Shown: positions 1 through 9,148 of the stretch, piece by piece | How positions within the stretch are numbered: the first letter of the stretch is position 1 | How the letters are laid out: each line of letters opens with the position of its first letter | Assembly: GCA_023386155.1 (NCBI GenBank) | Contig: JAEWKH010000068.1 | Span: 1 to 64,000 of the forward strand | Direction: 5' to 3' | DNA: 64,000 nt | Source: Pseudomonadota bacterium | GTDB taxonomy: Bacteria > Pseudomonadota > Alphaproteobacteria > Rhizobiales > Beijerinckiaceae | The notes under the pieces: generated by a model | What the model was told of the DNA's origin: nothing | Database searches by the model: none | Seen by the model: only the letters and a program-made list of their open reading frames with translations | Translations under genes and position numbers: made by a program

Positions 1-315
1 GGGGATGCGGTCCTGCCGGACGGTGCACGCAGCCGTCCGGGCAGGAGGCCCTTGGCAGCCTTGTGCGGGTCCAAGTCGAAACGCCTAAAAGAACCGCGTG
101 CGAAGGCGCCGTCCGGCTCTTCCATTCACATCGCATTCGAGCCGGGCTGCCCGTCGCACCTCCCTCGACCCCGACAGGCTCGCAGCGCAAGCTGCGGGCC
201 CAAGGGTGCTGACTCTTTGACATCGCACAGCAGGCCCATGCCCTCACCGTCATGGCCGGGTTGAACACCTGTGCCGGCCATCCACGCCGTCGAACCCGGC
301 CCAGCCTCCCTCCGC

Positions 316-417
316 CCTCATCCTGAGGAGCCGCTGAAAGCAGCGTCTCGAAGGAGGGTCCAGTGCCCTCTGGTTCCTCCTTCGAGACGCAGCCTGCGGC
401 TGCTCCCCAGGATGAGG
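316..417. repeat. Long imperfect palindrome (REP-like intergenic element)
   Basis: The left arm begins CCTCATCCTGAGGAGC and continues through GCGTCTCGAAGGAGG. The right arm is its near reverse complement, ending in CCCAGGATGAGG. The arms are about 42 nt each with a short central spacer, so an RNA copy would fold into one long hairpin. Elements with this CTCATCCTGAGGAG and TCTCGAAGGA wording are, from memory, common as dispersed intergenic repeats in Bradyrhizobium and Methylobacteriaceae genomes. I see only this copy in the window. Confidence 0.7.
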
Positions 418-611
418 TTCGTCGCGTTCGGGCGCTGTGTCCCCTCCCCTCAAGAGGGAACCCGCGCCTCCGGGCGCCCGCAGAGGGGCTTCGCCATCGA
501 GGACCCGAAGGCGGGAGGAACAGGGGGCCGACAGGTCCGCCGGCACAAGACGCCGCCCTGCCCTATTGCCGCCGCTCTCTTATCATTATATTGCAGCACA
601 TCAGATTTCCG

Positions 612-655
612 CCCGGTACGAGCCAGGGGCGCGGCCACGCTTGCCGCGTACCGGG
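612..655 (+). promoter_or_regulatory. Inverted repeat in the typA leader
   Basis: A perfect 9-bp inverted repeat, CCCGGTACG at 612-620 and CGTACCGGG at 647-655, ends 23 nt before the typA start codon. It could be a leader hairpin, an attenuator or an operator. The sequence alone does not say which. Confidence 0.4.
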
Positions 656-678
656 CCGCTTTGCTTTGAAAGACCCGT

Positions 679-2505
679 ATGAAACTACGCAATATCGCCA
701 TCATCGCTCACGTCGACCACGGCAAGACCACCCTCGTCGACAAGCTGCTCCAGCAGTCCGGCGCCTTCCGCGAGAACCAGCGCGTCGAAGAGCGCGCCAT
801 GGACTCGAACGACCTGGAGAAGGAGCGTGGCATCACCATCCTGGCGAAGGCCACCTCGGTGGTCTGGAAGGACACCCGCATCAACATCGTCGACACCCCC
901 GGCCACGCCGATTTCGGCGGCGAGGTGGAGCGCATCCTGAGCATGGTCGACGGCGCCATCGTGCTGGTGGACGCGGCCGAGGGCCCGATGCCGCAGACCA
1001 AGTTCGTGGTGTCCAAGGCCCTCAAGATCGGCCTTCGTCCGATCGTGGCCATCAACAAGATCGACCGTCCCGATGCCCGCCACCAGGAGGTCATCAACGA
1101 GGTCTTCGACCTCTTCGCGGCCCTCGACGCCACCGACGAGCAGCTCGACTTCCCGATCCTCTACGGATCCGGCCGCAACGGCTGGATGGCCAAGTCGCCC
1201 GAGGGCCCGAGCGACCAGGGCCTCGCCCCGCTCTTCGACCTCGTGCTCGAGCACGTGCCGCCGGCCAAGACCGAGGAAGGTCCGTTCCGCATGCTCGGAA
1301 CGCTGCTCGAATCCAACCCCTTCCTGGGCCGCATCGTCACCGGCCGCATCAGCTCCGGCTCGGTGAAGCCGAACCAGTCGATCAAAGTGCTCGACCGTGA
1401 GGGCAACGTGGTCGAGACGGGCCGCGTGTCCAAGATCCTGGCCTTCCGCGGCCTCGAGCGCCAGCCCATCGAGGTCGGCGAGGCGGGCGACATCGTGTCC
1501 ATCGCGGGCCTCGTGAAGGGCTCCGTGGCCGACACCTTCTCGGCTCCCGAGAACGACATCCCGATCCAGGCGCAGCCGATCGATCCGCCGACCGTGACCA
1601 TGTCGTTCATCGTCAACGACTCGCCGCTCGCCGGCACCGAGGGCGACAAGGTGACGAGCCGCATGATCCGCGACCGCCTGTTCAAGGAAGCGGAAGGCAA
1701 CGTGACCCTCAAGATCGAGGAAGCGGCCGACAAGGATTCGTTCTACGTCTCCGGCCGCGGCGAGCTGCAGCTCGCGATCCTGATCGAGACCATGCGCCGC
1801 GAGGGCTTCGAGCTCGCCGTGTCGCGTCCCCGCGTGGTGTTCGAGAAGGACGAGAACGGCCAGCTCCTCGAGCCCGTCGAGGAAGTGGTCATCGACGTGG
1901 ACGAGGAGCATTCCGGCGTCGTCGTGCAGAAGATGTCCGAGCGGCGCGCCGAGATGGTCGAGATGAAGCCGTCCGGCGGCAACCGCCAGCGCCTCGTGTT
2001 CTACGCTCCGACCCGCGGCCTCATCGGCTACCAGAGCGAGCTCCTCACCGACACGCGCGGCACGGCGATCATGAACCGCCTGTTCCACGCCTACCAGCCC
2101 TACAAGGGCGAGATCGCGGGACGGCGCAACGGCGTGCTGATCTCCAACGACTCGGGAGAGGCCGTGGCCTACGCCCTGTGGAACCTCGAGGATCGCGGCC
2201 CGATGATGATCGAGCCCGGCTGGAAGGTCTATCAGGGCATGATCGTCGGCGAGCACAACCGCGAGAACGATCTCGAGGTGAACGTGCTCAAGGGCAAGAA
2301 GCTCACCAACATCCGCACGACCTCCAAGGACGAAGCGGTGCGCCTGACGCCGCCGATCCGCATGACCCTGGAGCGCTCGCTCGCCTGGATCGAGGACGAC
2401 GAACTCGTCGAGGTGACGCCGAAGTCGATCCGCATCCGCAAGGCGATCCTCGACCCGAACGACCGCAAGCGCGCCGAGAAGCAGAAGGAAGCGCTGAGCG
2501 CCTAA
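679..2505 (+). CDS. typA: Ribosome-associated translational GTPase TypA/BipA
   Basis: This is a 608-residue translational GTPase of the EF-G-like family. BipA acts on the 70S ribosome and supports 50S assembly and growth under stress such as cold. The G1 motif AHVDHGKTT sits at residues 10-18, G3 is DTPGHADFGGE near residue 74, and G4 is NKIDRPDAR near residue 128. The typical BipA C-terminal region follows (TRGLIGYQSELLTDTRGT). Length matches the family norm of about 605-615. The ATG at 679 gives the usual N-terminus MKLRNIAIIAHVDHG. The gene stands alone and is closed by a rho-independent terminator. Confidence 0.97.
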   Translation: MKLRNIAIIAHVDHGKTTLVDKLLQQSGAFRENQRVEERAMDSNDLEKERGITILAKATSVVWKDTRINIVDTPGHADFGGEVERILSMVDGAIVLVDAAEGPMPQTKFVVSKALKIGLRPIVAINKIDRPDARHQEVINEVFDLFAALDATDEQLDFPILYGSGRNGWMAKSPEGPSDQGLAPLFDLVLEHVPPAKTEEGPFRMLGTLLESNPFLGRIVTGRISSGSVKPNQSIKVLDREGNVVETGRVSKILAFRGLERQPIEVGEAGDIVSIAGLVKGSVADTFSAPENDIPIQAQPIDPPTVTMSFIVNDSPLAGTEGDKVTSRMIRDRLFKEAEGNVTLKIEEAADKDSFYVSGRGELQLAILIETMRREGFELAVSRPRVVFEKDENGQLLEPVEEVVIDVDEEHSGVVVQKMSERRAEMVEMKPSGGNRQRLVFYAPTRGLIGYQSELLTDTRGTAIMNRLFHAYQPYKGEIAGRRNGVLISNDSGEAVAYALWNLEDRGPMMIEPGWKVYQGMIVGEHNRENDLEVNVLKGKKLTNIRTTSKDEAVRLTPPIRMTLERSLAWIEDDELVEVTPKSIRIRKAILDPNDRKRAEKQKEALSA

Positions 2506-2530
2506 AGTTCAGGGCGCTGAGTGAGATCGA

Positions 2531-2560
2531 AAGGCCGCCTTCAGGGGCGGCCTTTTCGTT
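2531..2560 (+). terminator. Rho-independent terminator of typA
   Basis: AAGGCCGCC pairs with GGCGGCCTT around a TTCAGG loop and is followed by a T-rich tract. It begins 26 nt after the typA stop codon. Confidence 0.85.
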
Positions 2561-2572
2561 TGCCCGGACGGC

Positions 2573-2740
2573 CTATCCTTCCGCCTTGTCGCTCTGGCCC
2601 TTCTTCGCGCCCTCTCCCATCGGGTCCGTCGAATCCTCGCCGGAGGCCTCGGGATTCTCGCGGCCCTGCGGGGTCAGACGGGGAGCGTCGATATCCTCTT
2701 CGGTCGCCTGGCCGGGCTTCTTGTCTTCCGGATGAGCCAT
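2573..2740 (-). CDS. Small acidic hydrophilic protein (55 aa), unknown function
   Basis: The frame encodes a very polar, low-complexity peptide rich in Asp, Glu, Lys, Gly and Pro (starts MAHPEDKKPGQ, ends KGQSDKAEG) with no hydrophobic core, so it is probably disordered. A good ribosome-binding site, GAAGGAG, precedes the ATG at about 8 nt. It is the last of three small hydrophilic minus-strand genes in a row, each with its own strong ribosome-binding site. No family is recognised. The role is unknown; such sets in soil alphaproteobacteria are often stress-induced, which is inference only. Confidence 0.65.
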   Translation of the reverse strand: MAHPEDKKPGQATEEDIDAPRLTPQGRENPEASGEDSTDPMGEGAKKGQSDKAEG

Positions 2741-2760
2741 TCGGGTCTCCTTCGGGACGA

Positions 2761-2985
2761 TCAGGAACTCGTCGAATCGGTCGCATCGCGATCGCCCGGT
2801 TCCGGCAGGGAGCCGGCTCCAGGCGTCGCATCCGGGTTCGTCAGATGGGGCTCGTCATGCGGCCCCGCTGCCGGCATCTTGCCGTTGGACGGTTTGGCCG
2901 TTGAACCCGCCTTCGGCTTCGGCTCCTTGGAGCCGCCATCCTTCGCCGTATCGTCGGTATGGTTGCCGTAGCCTGCATTGCCCAT
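2761..2985 (-). CDS. Small hydrophilic protein (74 aa), unknown function
   Basis: The 74-residue product begins MGNAGYGNHTDD and is made almost entirely of Gly, Pro, Ser, Lys, Asp and Asn, so it should be disordered. The upstream AGAGGAG at good spacing supports the ATG at 2985. It lies 20 nt upstream of the 55-aa gene and 12 nt downstream of the 118-aa gene on the same strand, which suggests one transcript. No domain is recognised. Confidence 0.65.
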   Translation of the reverse strand: MGNAGYGNHTDDTAKDGGSKEPKPKAGSTAKPSNGKMPAAGPHDEPHLTNPDATPGAGSLPEPGDRDATDSTSS

Positions 2986-2997
2986 GGGGCGCTCCTC

Positions 2998-3354
2998 TCA
3001 ACGCTTGTCCTTGCCGTTCACGGCGGTTGCACGCTCGATGGCTTCGGCCGTCGCATCCTTGTCCTCGGGCGAGAGGCTGGCATCGCTCAGGTGCTTCGTC
3101 GTCTCGGGCGTTTCGGCGGCCGTGAGTTCGTCATGGCCGTCCATGCCGGCCTGGCTGGGCTGGCCGCTCTGGCTCTGGCGGTAATTGTAGGCCTCGCCGC
3201 CGGGCTCGCTCCAAACGCGCCTCATGGTGGCATTGCCTTCGGGGCCACCGTCCCGGTTCGGATCGACGGGACTGTCGATGCCGCCGCGCTGCTCGTTGCG
3301 GATCTGGTCCGCCGATTGATCCTTCAACGAATGAGGCGCTTTGCGCTCCGCCAT
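2998..3354 (-). CDS. Hydrophilic 118-aa protein, unknown function
   Basis: The product (MAERKAPHSLKDQ...) is polar throughout, with a Gln/Gly/Tyr-rich middle and a helical charged C-terminus (SPEDKDATAEAIERA). An AAGGAG sits 7 nt before the ATG. It heads the three-gene cluster of small disordered proteins. No signal peptide, membrane segment or known motif is visible. A stress or desiccation role would be a guess from composition. Confidence 0.65.
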   Translation of the reverse strand: MAERKAPHSLKDQSADQIRNEQRGGIDSPVDPNRDGGPEGNATMRRVWSEPGGEAYNYRQSQSGQPSQAGMDGHDELTAAETPETTKHLSDASLSPEDKDATAEAIERATAVNGKDKR

Positions 3355-3446
3355 GATGAACTCCTTGGGACATTGCTTGAATTCGCATGCAGCAGGGAGA
3401 ACCCGGCGGGCTGAGTGAAGTTCTGGCTACGCTTGGAGCCTGGACA

Positions 3447-3478
3447 AACAAAAAGGGCGGCCGTGAAGCCGCCCTTCG
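3447..3478 (-). terminator. Terminator downstream of cysK
   Basis: Read on the minus strand, GAAGGGCGGC and GCCGCCCTT form a hairpin followed by TTTTGTTTG. It begins about 20 nt after the cysK stop codon. Confidence 0.8.
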
Positions 3479-3498
3479 CATCCTCGATGATCGAGGTT

Positions 3499-4479
<981 letters not shown>

Positions 4480-4552
4480 GCGTTTCCTCCTTCAGATCGG
4501 CGAAACTTAACCTTTCCCGCATGGGGTGTCGATATTTACTTAAATTCACGTA

Positions 4553-5002
4553 TTATATTGTGAAATCAATGGTGGAAGGCGTCTCGACAGCCGATTCAGC
4601 CTGAGCCTTCTGGCACAGATCCTCCACCGTCACCTTGTCGAGCTCGGCCAGGAACGCCTCGGTTCCCCGATGAACCAGGGGCGAGACCACGATCTCGGCG
4701 AGGCGCGATTCCGGCACCGGAGAGGGCCCGTCCTCCTGCAAGGCCGACATGGCGATGCGCACGATGTCCCCGGCCGTGATCCGCCGCCGCTCGCGGGCCA
4801 GCTCGTAGCCTCCGCGCGGACCGCGTACGCCCTTCAGGACGCCCTGCCGGACCAGGGCCTGCAGAACCGGCTCCAGATAGCGCGGAGGCAAGTTGTGCCG
4901 GGCGGCGAGCGCCTTCGCCGAAACGGGCATGGGTCGGGCATAGAGCGCGATGTCGGTGACGGCCGCGATGGCGAGAAGCGAGCGGCGCGAGAGAAAGTTC
5001 AT
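4553..5002 (-). CDS. Rrf2 family transcriptional regulator
   Basis: The 149-residue protein has the Rrf2 winged-helix N-terminus (MNFLSRRSLLAIAAVTDIA, then ALAARHNLPPRYLEPVLQALVRQGVLKGVRGPRGGYELAR). The RGPRGGY turn is characteristic of the family. The C-terminal part has only one Cys (in VEDLCQKA), so the three-cysteine iron-sulfur cluster of IscR is absent. It may instead sense metabolites, as CymR does. It lies between dut (11 nt upstream) and cysK (73 nt downstream), so sulfur or cysteine control is the leading guess. Confidence 0.9.
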   Translation of the reverse strand: MNFLSRRSLLAIAAVTDIALYARPMPVSAKALAARHNLPPRYLEPVLQALVRQGVLKGVRGPRGGYELARERRRITAGDIVRIAMSALQEDGPSPVPESRLAEIVVSPLVHRGTEAFLAELDKVTVEDLCQKAQAESAVETPSTIDFTI

Positions 5003-5013
5003 GCGGATGCCCC

Positions 5014-5469
5014 CTAGCCCAGACCCGTCGACCCGAAGCCGCCCGCGGCGCGACCGGTCTCGTCGACCTGTCCGACCTCGATCGGTTCTACCACGGTTAC
5101 CGGTGCGATCACCATTTGGGCGATGCGCATGCCGCGAGCGATGGTGAAGGGCTCCGAGCCCAGATTGACGAGCAGCACCTGCACTTCGCCGCGGTAATCC
5201 GCATCGACGGTGCCCGGCGCATTCAGCACGGTGACGCCATGCTTGAAGGCGAGGCCCGAACGGGGCCGCACCTGCGCCTCGAAGCCGGGCTCGAGCTGGA
5301 ACACGAGGCCCGTGGGAACGAGAATCCGCTGCATCGGCTGCAGGACGATCGGCGCATCGGACGGATTGGCCGCCACAAGATCCATTCCGGCCGCTCCGGA
5401 CGTCTCGTAGCGCGGCAAGGGCAGACCGGCCGCATGAGCGAGGCGCTGGATGCGCAGGCGGTGACTCAT
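5014..5469 (-). CDS. dut: dUTP diphosphatase (dUTPase)
   Basis: The 151-residue trimeric dUTPase hydrolyses dUTP to dUMP and keeps uracil out of DNA. Family motifs appear in order: AAGMDL near residue 29, RPRSGLAFKHG near residue 68, NAPGTVDADYRGE near residue 83, and the C-terminal GGFGSTG arm that closes over the active site. The ATG at 5469 overlaps the coaBC stop codon as ATGA, which argues for translational coupling and for this start. Confidence 0.95.
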   Translation of the reverse strand: MSHRLRIQRLAHAAGLPLPRYETSGAAGMDLVAANPSDAPIVLQPMQRILVPTGLVFQLEPGFEAQVRPRSGLAFKHGVTVLNAPGTVDADYRGEVQVLLVNLGSEPFTIARGMRIAQMVIAPVTVVEPIEVGQVDETGRAAGGFGSTGLG

Positions 5470-6680
5470 GGCTTTGCGCCTTTCACCATGGCGCCCAGGC
5501 GCTCGACGAGCTTCCTCGCCACATCGGCCTTCGACAGGGTCGGCCAGGTCTCCACGGCCGAGGCCGTGACGAGATGCACGGTGTTGCTGTCGCCGCCCAT
5601 GACGCCGCCCGCAATGGACACGTCGTTGGCGACGATGAGATCGCACCCCTTCTTCGCCAGCTTCTGTCTGGCGTGCTCGATCACGTGCTCGGTCTCCGCC
5701 GCGAAGCCGACCATGAGCGGCGGACGATTCTCGCCGCGGCGCGAGACGGTGGCGAGAATGTCGGGATTTTCCGTCAGCGACAGGTTCGGCAGCGCGCCAT
5801 CCTTCTTCTTGATCTTCTGCTCGCCCGCATTGGCCACGCGCCAATCGGCGACGGCGGCCGCGAAGATGCCGATATCGGCCGGGATTGCCTTTTCGACGGC
5901 CTGCAGCATCTCGCTCGCGCTCTCCACATGCACGGTCGTCACGCCGGGCGGATCGGGCAGCGTCACGGGTCCCGAGATCAGCGTCACGCGCGCGCCAGCC
6001 TCGGCGGCGGCTTTCGCGATGGCGTGGCCCTGCTTACCCGAGGAACGGTTGGCGATATAGCGCACCGGATCGATGGGCTCGTGCGTCGGGCCGGAGGTGA
6101 CGATCACGTGCCTGCCGGCGAGCGGGCCCGACGGCGCGAGGAGACGTTCAACGGCAGCGGCGATTTCCAGGGGCTCGGCCATGCGGCCCGGGCCAAACTC
6201 GGCTTCCGCCATGGCGCCGTCATTGGGCCCGACCGCATGAATGCCGTCCGCCTGAAGGGCCTTCAGGTTGCGCTGTGTCGCCGGATGCAGCCACATGCGC
6301 ACGTTCATGGCAGGCGCAATCAGGATCGGCAGAGTGGTGGCGAGCAGCACCGTGGAGGCGAGGTCGTCCGCATGGCCGCCCGCCATCTTGGCCATGAGGT
6401 TCGCCGTGGCCGGCGCCACGACCACGAGATCCGCATCGCGGGCCAGGCGGATATGGCCGATATCGGCCTCGTCCTCGCGGTCGAAGAGATCCGTATGCGA
6501 GCGCTGGCCGGTCAGCGCGGATGCCGCGAGCGGCGTGATGAATTGCTGTGCGCCATTCGTCAGGACACAGCGAACGGAGGCCCCGCGCTCGCGCAGGCGG
6601 CGGATGAGGTCGAGCGACTTGTAGGCCGCGATGCCGCCGCCGATGACCAGAAGGATGCGTTTGCCTGAAAGCGCCGTCAT
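5466..6680 (-). CDS. coaBC: Bifunctional phosphopantothenoylcysteine decarboxylase/synthetase
   Basis: The 404-residue protein catalyses two consecutive steps of coenzyme A synthesis. The FMN-binding CoaC domain starts GKRILLVIGGGIAAYKS and has the PATANLMAKMAGG and PAMNVRMW motifs. The CTP-dependent CoaB domain follows (VTSGPTHEPIDPVRYIANRSSGKQG). Odd point: the substrate clamp, normally containing Ala-Cys-Gly before the GxGRM segment (Cys158 in E. coli), reads GAMAEAEFGPGRM, so the usual catalytic Cys is absent. I re-translated the DNA to confirm this. Start and stop codons overlap ubiB and dut by 4 bases each. Confidence 0.93.
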   Translation of the reverse strand: MTALSGKRILLVIGGGIAAYKSLDLIRRLRERGASVRCVLTNGAQQFITPLAASALTGQRSHTDLFDREDEADIGHIRLARDADLVVVAPATANLMAKMAGGHADDLASTVLLATTLPILIAPAMNVRMWLHPATQRNLKALQADGIHAVGPNDGAMAEAEFGPGRMAEPLEIAAAVERLLAPSGPLAGRHVIVTSGPTHEPIDPVRYIANRSSGKQGHAIAKAAAEAGARVTLISGPVTLPDPPGVTTVHVESASEMLQAVEKAIPADIGIFAAAVADWRVANAGEQKIKKKDGALPNLSLTENPDILATVSRRGENRPPLMVGFAAETEHVIEHARQKLAKKGCDLIVANDVSIAGGVMGGDSNTVHLVTASAVETWPTLSKADVARKLVERLGAMVKGAKP

Positions 6681-8251
6681 GCGAAGCCTCTGAACAGCAT
6701 GATCATCAGCGAGGCGGCGATGATCCACAAGGCCGCCACGCCCCAGCGGTTGCCCCGCGCCTCGGCCCGGCCGATGGCCGCAACGCTGTCCTGGTCGAGC
6801 GCAACGCCTTTCGCGGTCACGTCTTCGAGCTGGTTGAGCACCCGCTCGGCCCGCAGCGCCAGCTCCGGCAGGTCGCCGATCACGCCGGCGAGCGTCCACA
6901 GGCCGCGTCCCGCCTGCTCGGCGCGCCCGAGAGGGCCGAGGTTCCGTTCGATCCAGTCGCGCACCACGGGCTCGGAGGTGGTCCACATGTCGAGCTTCGG
7001 ATCGAGGTTGCGGGCCACGCCTTCCACCACCACCATAGTCTTCTGCAGCATGACGAGCTCGATGCGGGTCGCCATGTCGAAGAGGGCCGTGATCTCGAAG
7101 AGAAGCGTGAGCAGCTTCGCCATCGAAATCTCATCGGCGCGGCGGTCGTGGATCGGCTCGCCGATGGCCCGGATGGCCTGGGCGAAATCCTCCACCGAAT
7201 GGTGCGGCGGCACGTAGCCGGCCTCGAAATGCACCTGCGCCACGCGCAGGTAGTCGCGGCGGATGAAGCCGAGGAGAATCTCGGCGAGGAAGCGCCGCTC
7301 CTTCATGCCGAGCCGGCCCATGATGCCGAAATCGACGGCCACGAGACGGCCTTCCGCATCGACGAACAGATTGCCCGGATGCATGTCGGCGTGGAAATAG
7401 CCGTCGCGGATGGCATGACGCAGGAAGGACTGGATCACCGTGCGGCCGAGCGCGACCCGGTCGAGCCCTGCCGCCTCGATCCCCGCCAGATCGTTGAGGC
7501 GGATGCCTTCGATCCAGGTGGTGGTGAGCACGTCCCGGGCGGAGAGGTCCCATTCCGGCTTCGGCACGCGGAAGTCGGGATCGTCCCTGGTGTTCTCCGC
7601 CAGTTCGGAGACCGCGGCGGCCTCGAGCCGCAGATCCATCTCGACGGCGACCGAGCGGGCGAGCGCCTCGACGATTTCGAGCGGCTTGAGGCGGCGTGCG
7701 TCGGGAACCACGCGCTCGAACAGGCGGGCCGCGGCGCGCATGGCCTGGAGGTCGCGGGCGAAACCCTCGCGGACACCGGGCCGCACCACCTTCACGGCGA
7801 CCGTTTCCTCGCCCTCCGCCGTACGGATGCGGGCCTTGTGAACCTGCGCGATGGAAGCGGCCGCGATCGGCTCGCTGAACTCCAGGAACAGCTCGTCGAT
7901 GGAGCGGCCCAGTGCGATCTCCACCATGCGCACCGCTTCCGCCCGGGGGAAGGGCGGCATGCGGTCCTGCAGGCGCTCCAGATCGCGCGCCGCCGGCACG
8001 CCGACGATGTCGGGGCGGGTCGCGAGGAACTGGCCGAATTTCACGTAGGAAGGCCCGAGCCGCGTCAGCGCCTTGGAGAGGCGCGCCGCGCCGTCACCGG
8101 GCTGCGGCTTCTCGATGAGGCGCGCCACCCGCAAGCCCAGTCGGGCGGCCGGCGGCAGGGCACTCGGATCGACGAGCGCCAGCGCGCCTTCGCGGGCGAG
8201 AACGAAGCCCGCATGCAGGTTGCGGGCAAGATGGACGAGGCTGCCAATCAC
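6677..8251 (-). CDS. ubiB: Ubiquinone biosynthesis regulatory protein kinase UbiB
   Basis: The 524-residue ABC1/ADCK-type atypical kinase is needed for ubiquinone synthesis, probably as an ATPase at the membrane. Visible motifs are the KxGQ signature (YVKFGQFLATRPDI, near residue 71), the Ala-rich loop (AAASIAQVHKA), the catalytic-type HADMHPGNLFV and the metal-binding VDFGIMG. A hydrophobic C-terminal helix ends the protein. It starts 3 nt after ubiE and its stop overlaps the coaBC start, so ubiE-ubiB-coaBC-dut form one packed transcription unit. Confidence 0.93.
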   Translation of the reverse strand: MIGSLVHLARNLHAGFVLAREGALALVDPSALPPAARLGLRVARLIEKPQPGDGAARLSKALTRLGPSYVKFGQFLATRPDIVGVPAARDLERLQDRMPPFPRAEAVRMVEIALGRSIDELFLEFSEPIAAASIAQVHKARIRTAEGEETVAVKVVRPGVREGFARDLQAMRAAARLFERVVPDARRLKPLEIVEALARSVAVEMDLRLEAAAVSELAENTRDDPDFRVPKPEWDLSARDVLTTTWIEGIRLNDLAGIEAAGLDRVALGRTVIQSFLRHAIRDGYFHADMHPGNLFVDAEGRLVAVDFGIMGRLGMKERRFLAEILLGFIRRDYLRVAQVHFEAGYVPPHHSVEDFAQAIRAIGEPIHDRRADEISMAKLLTLLFEITALFDMATRIELVMLQKTMVVVEGVARNLDPKLDMWTTSEPVVRDWIERNLGPLGRAEQAGRGLWTLAGVIGDLPELALRAERVLNQLEDVTAKGVALDQDSVAAIGRAEARGNRWGVAALWIIAASLMIMLFRGFA

Positions 8252-8254
8252 GTG

Positions 8255-9004
8255 TCAGATCTTCCAGCCGGAATGAATGGCGACGACGCCCGCCGTCAGC
8301 GTCCGGTGCGTCACGCGCTTGAAGCCGGCCTCCTCGATCATCCGGGCGAAGGCGGCCGGCGGCGGGAAGCGGCGAATCGATTCCACCAGATACTGATAGG
8401 ATTCCGCATCGCCCGTCACCATGCCCCCGAGCCTGGGAATGACGTTGAAGGAATAGGCGTCGTAGATCCTGTCCAGCACCGGCACGTCGACCTTCGAGAA
8501 CTCGAGGCACAGGAAGCGTCCGCCGACCTTCAGCACCCGGTGCGCCTCGCGAAGCGCCGCATCGATGCGCGGCACGTTCCGGATGCCGAAGGCGATGGTA
8601 TAGGCATCGTAGGTCCCGGATTCGAGCGGCAGTTCCTCCGCATTGGCCTCGACGAAGTCGATGCGGCCCTCATAGCGATGGCCGGCCCGCTCGGCCCCGA
8701 CCTTGAGCATCTCGCCATTGATGTCGAGCACGGTCACACGGGTCTGCGGGCCGCTCTCGTCCAGGATGCGGAAGGCGACGTCGCCGGTGCCGCCCGCCAC
8801 GTCGAGATGCCGGAACGGCCGGTCGCGGGGCGGGCGCAGGGTCGAGACGAGGGCGTCCTTCCAGACGCGATGGAGGCCGGCCGACATGAGGTCGTTCATC
8901 AGGTCGTAGCGGCTCGCCACCGAGCGGAAGACCTCGTTGACCTTGCCCTGCTTCTCGCCGAGCGGCACGGACTGGAACCCGAAATGGGTGTTCTCGTCGG
9001 TCAT
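8255..9004 (-). CDS. ubiE: Ubiquinone/menaquinone C-methyltransferase UbiE
   Basis: This class I SAM-dependent methyltransferase C-methylates the quinone ring. The SAM-binding motif I is LDVAGGTGDVAFR, and the family signatures YDLMNDLMSAGLHRVWK and GIRNVPR are present. From the ATG at 9004 it has 249 residues, close to the usual 251. A GTG three codons upstream (9013) has a better-placed GGGAG and could be the true start; further upstream in-frame starts would add a non-conserved tail. It is first in the minus-strand run and divergent from mutM. Confidence 0.93.
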   Translation of the reverse strand: MTDENTHFGFQSVPLGEKQGKVNEVFRSVASRYDLMNDLMSAGLHRVWKDALVSTLRPPRDRPFRHLDVAGGTGDVAFRILDESGPQTRVTVLDINGEMLKVGAERAGHRYEGRIDFVEANAEELPLESGTYDAYTIAFGIRNVPRIDAALREAHRVLKVGGRFLCLEFSKVDVPVLDRIYDAYSFNVIPRLGGMVTGDAESYQYLVESIRRFPPPAAFARMIEEAGFKRVTHRTLTAGVVAIHSGWKI

Positions 9005-9148
9005 GATCGTCACCAAAGCTCCCGTCTCCTGTAGCATCGTCGGCGAAAACCGGATCCGTTTTCCGCCCGATGCACCAGTGTCGCGATCCATAGCGGAAGC
9101 GGGACCGGATGGCTATGTAAGAGGCCTCAAGAAGCCGAGAGATGGTTG

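Larger units (their letters stand above)
1..678. other. Intergenic region upstream of typA
   Basis: I see no convincing gene here; the open frames present are short and lack family resemblance. The stretch opens with a strong GC hairpin (arms about 12-23 and 33-45) that could terminate transcription from a gene left of the window. It also contains the long palindrome at 316-417 and the leader inverted repeat at 612-655, listed separately. Confidence 0.6.

Noticed and set aside
685..2256. Long minus-strand open frame across typA
   Set aside because: It is the antisense shadow of a certain gene in GC-rich DNA; its product is His/Leu/Asp-rich low complexity without any family motif.
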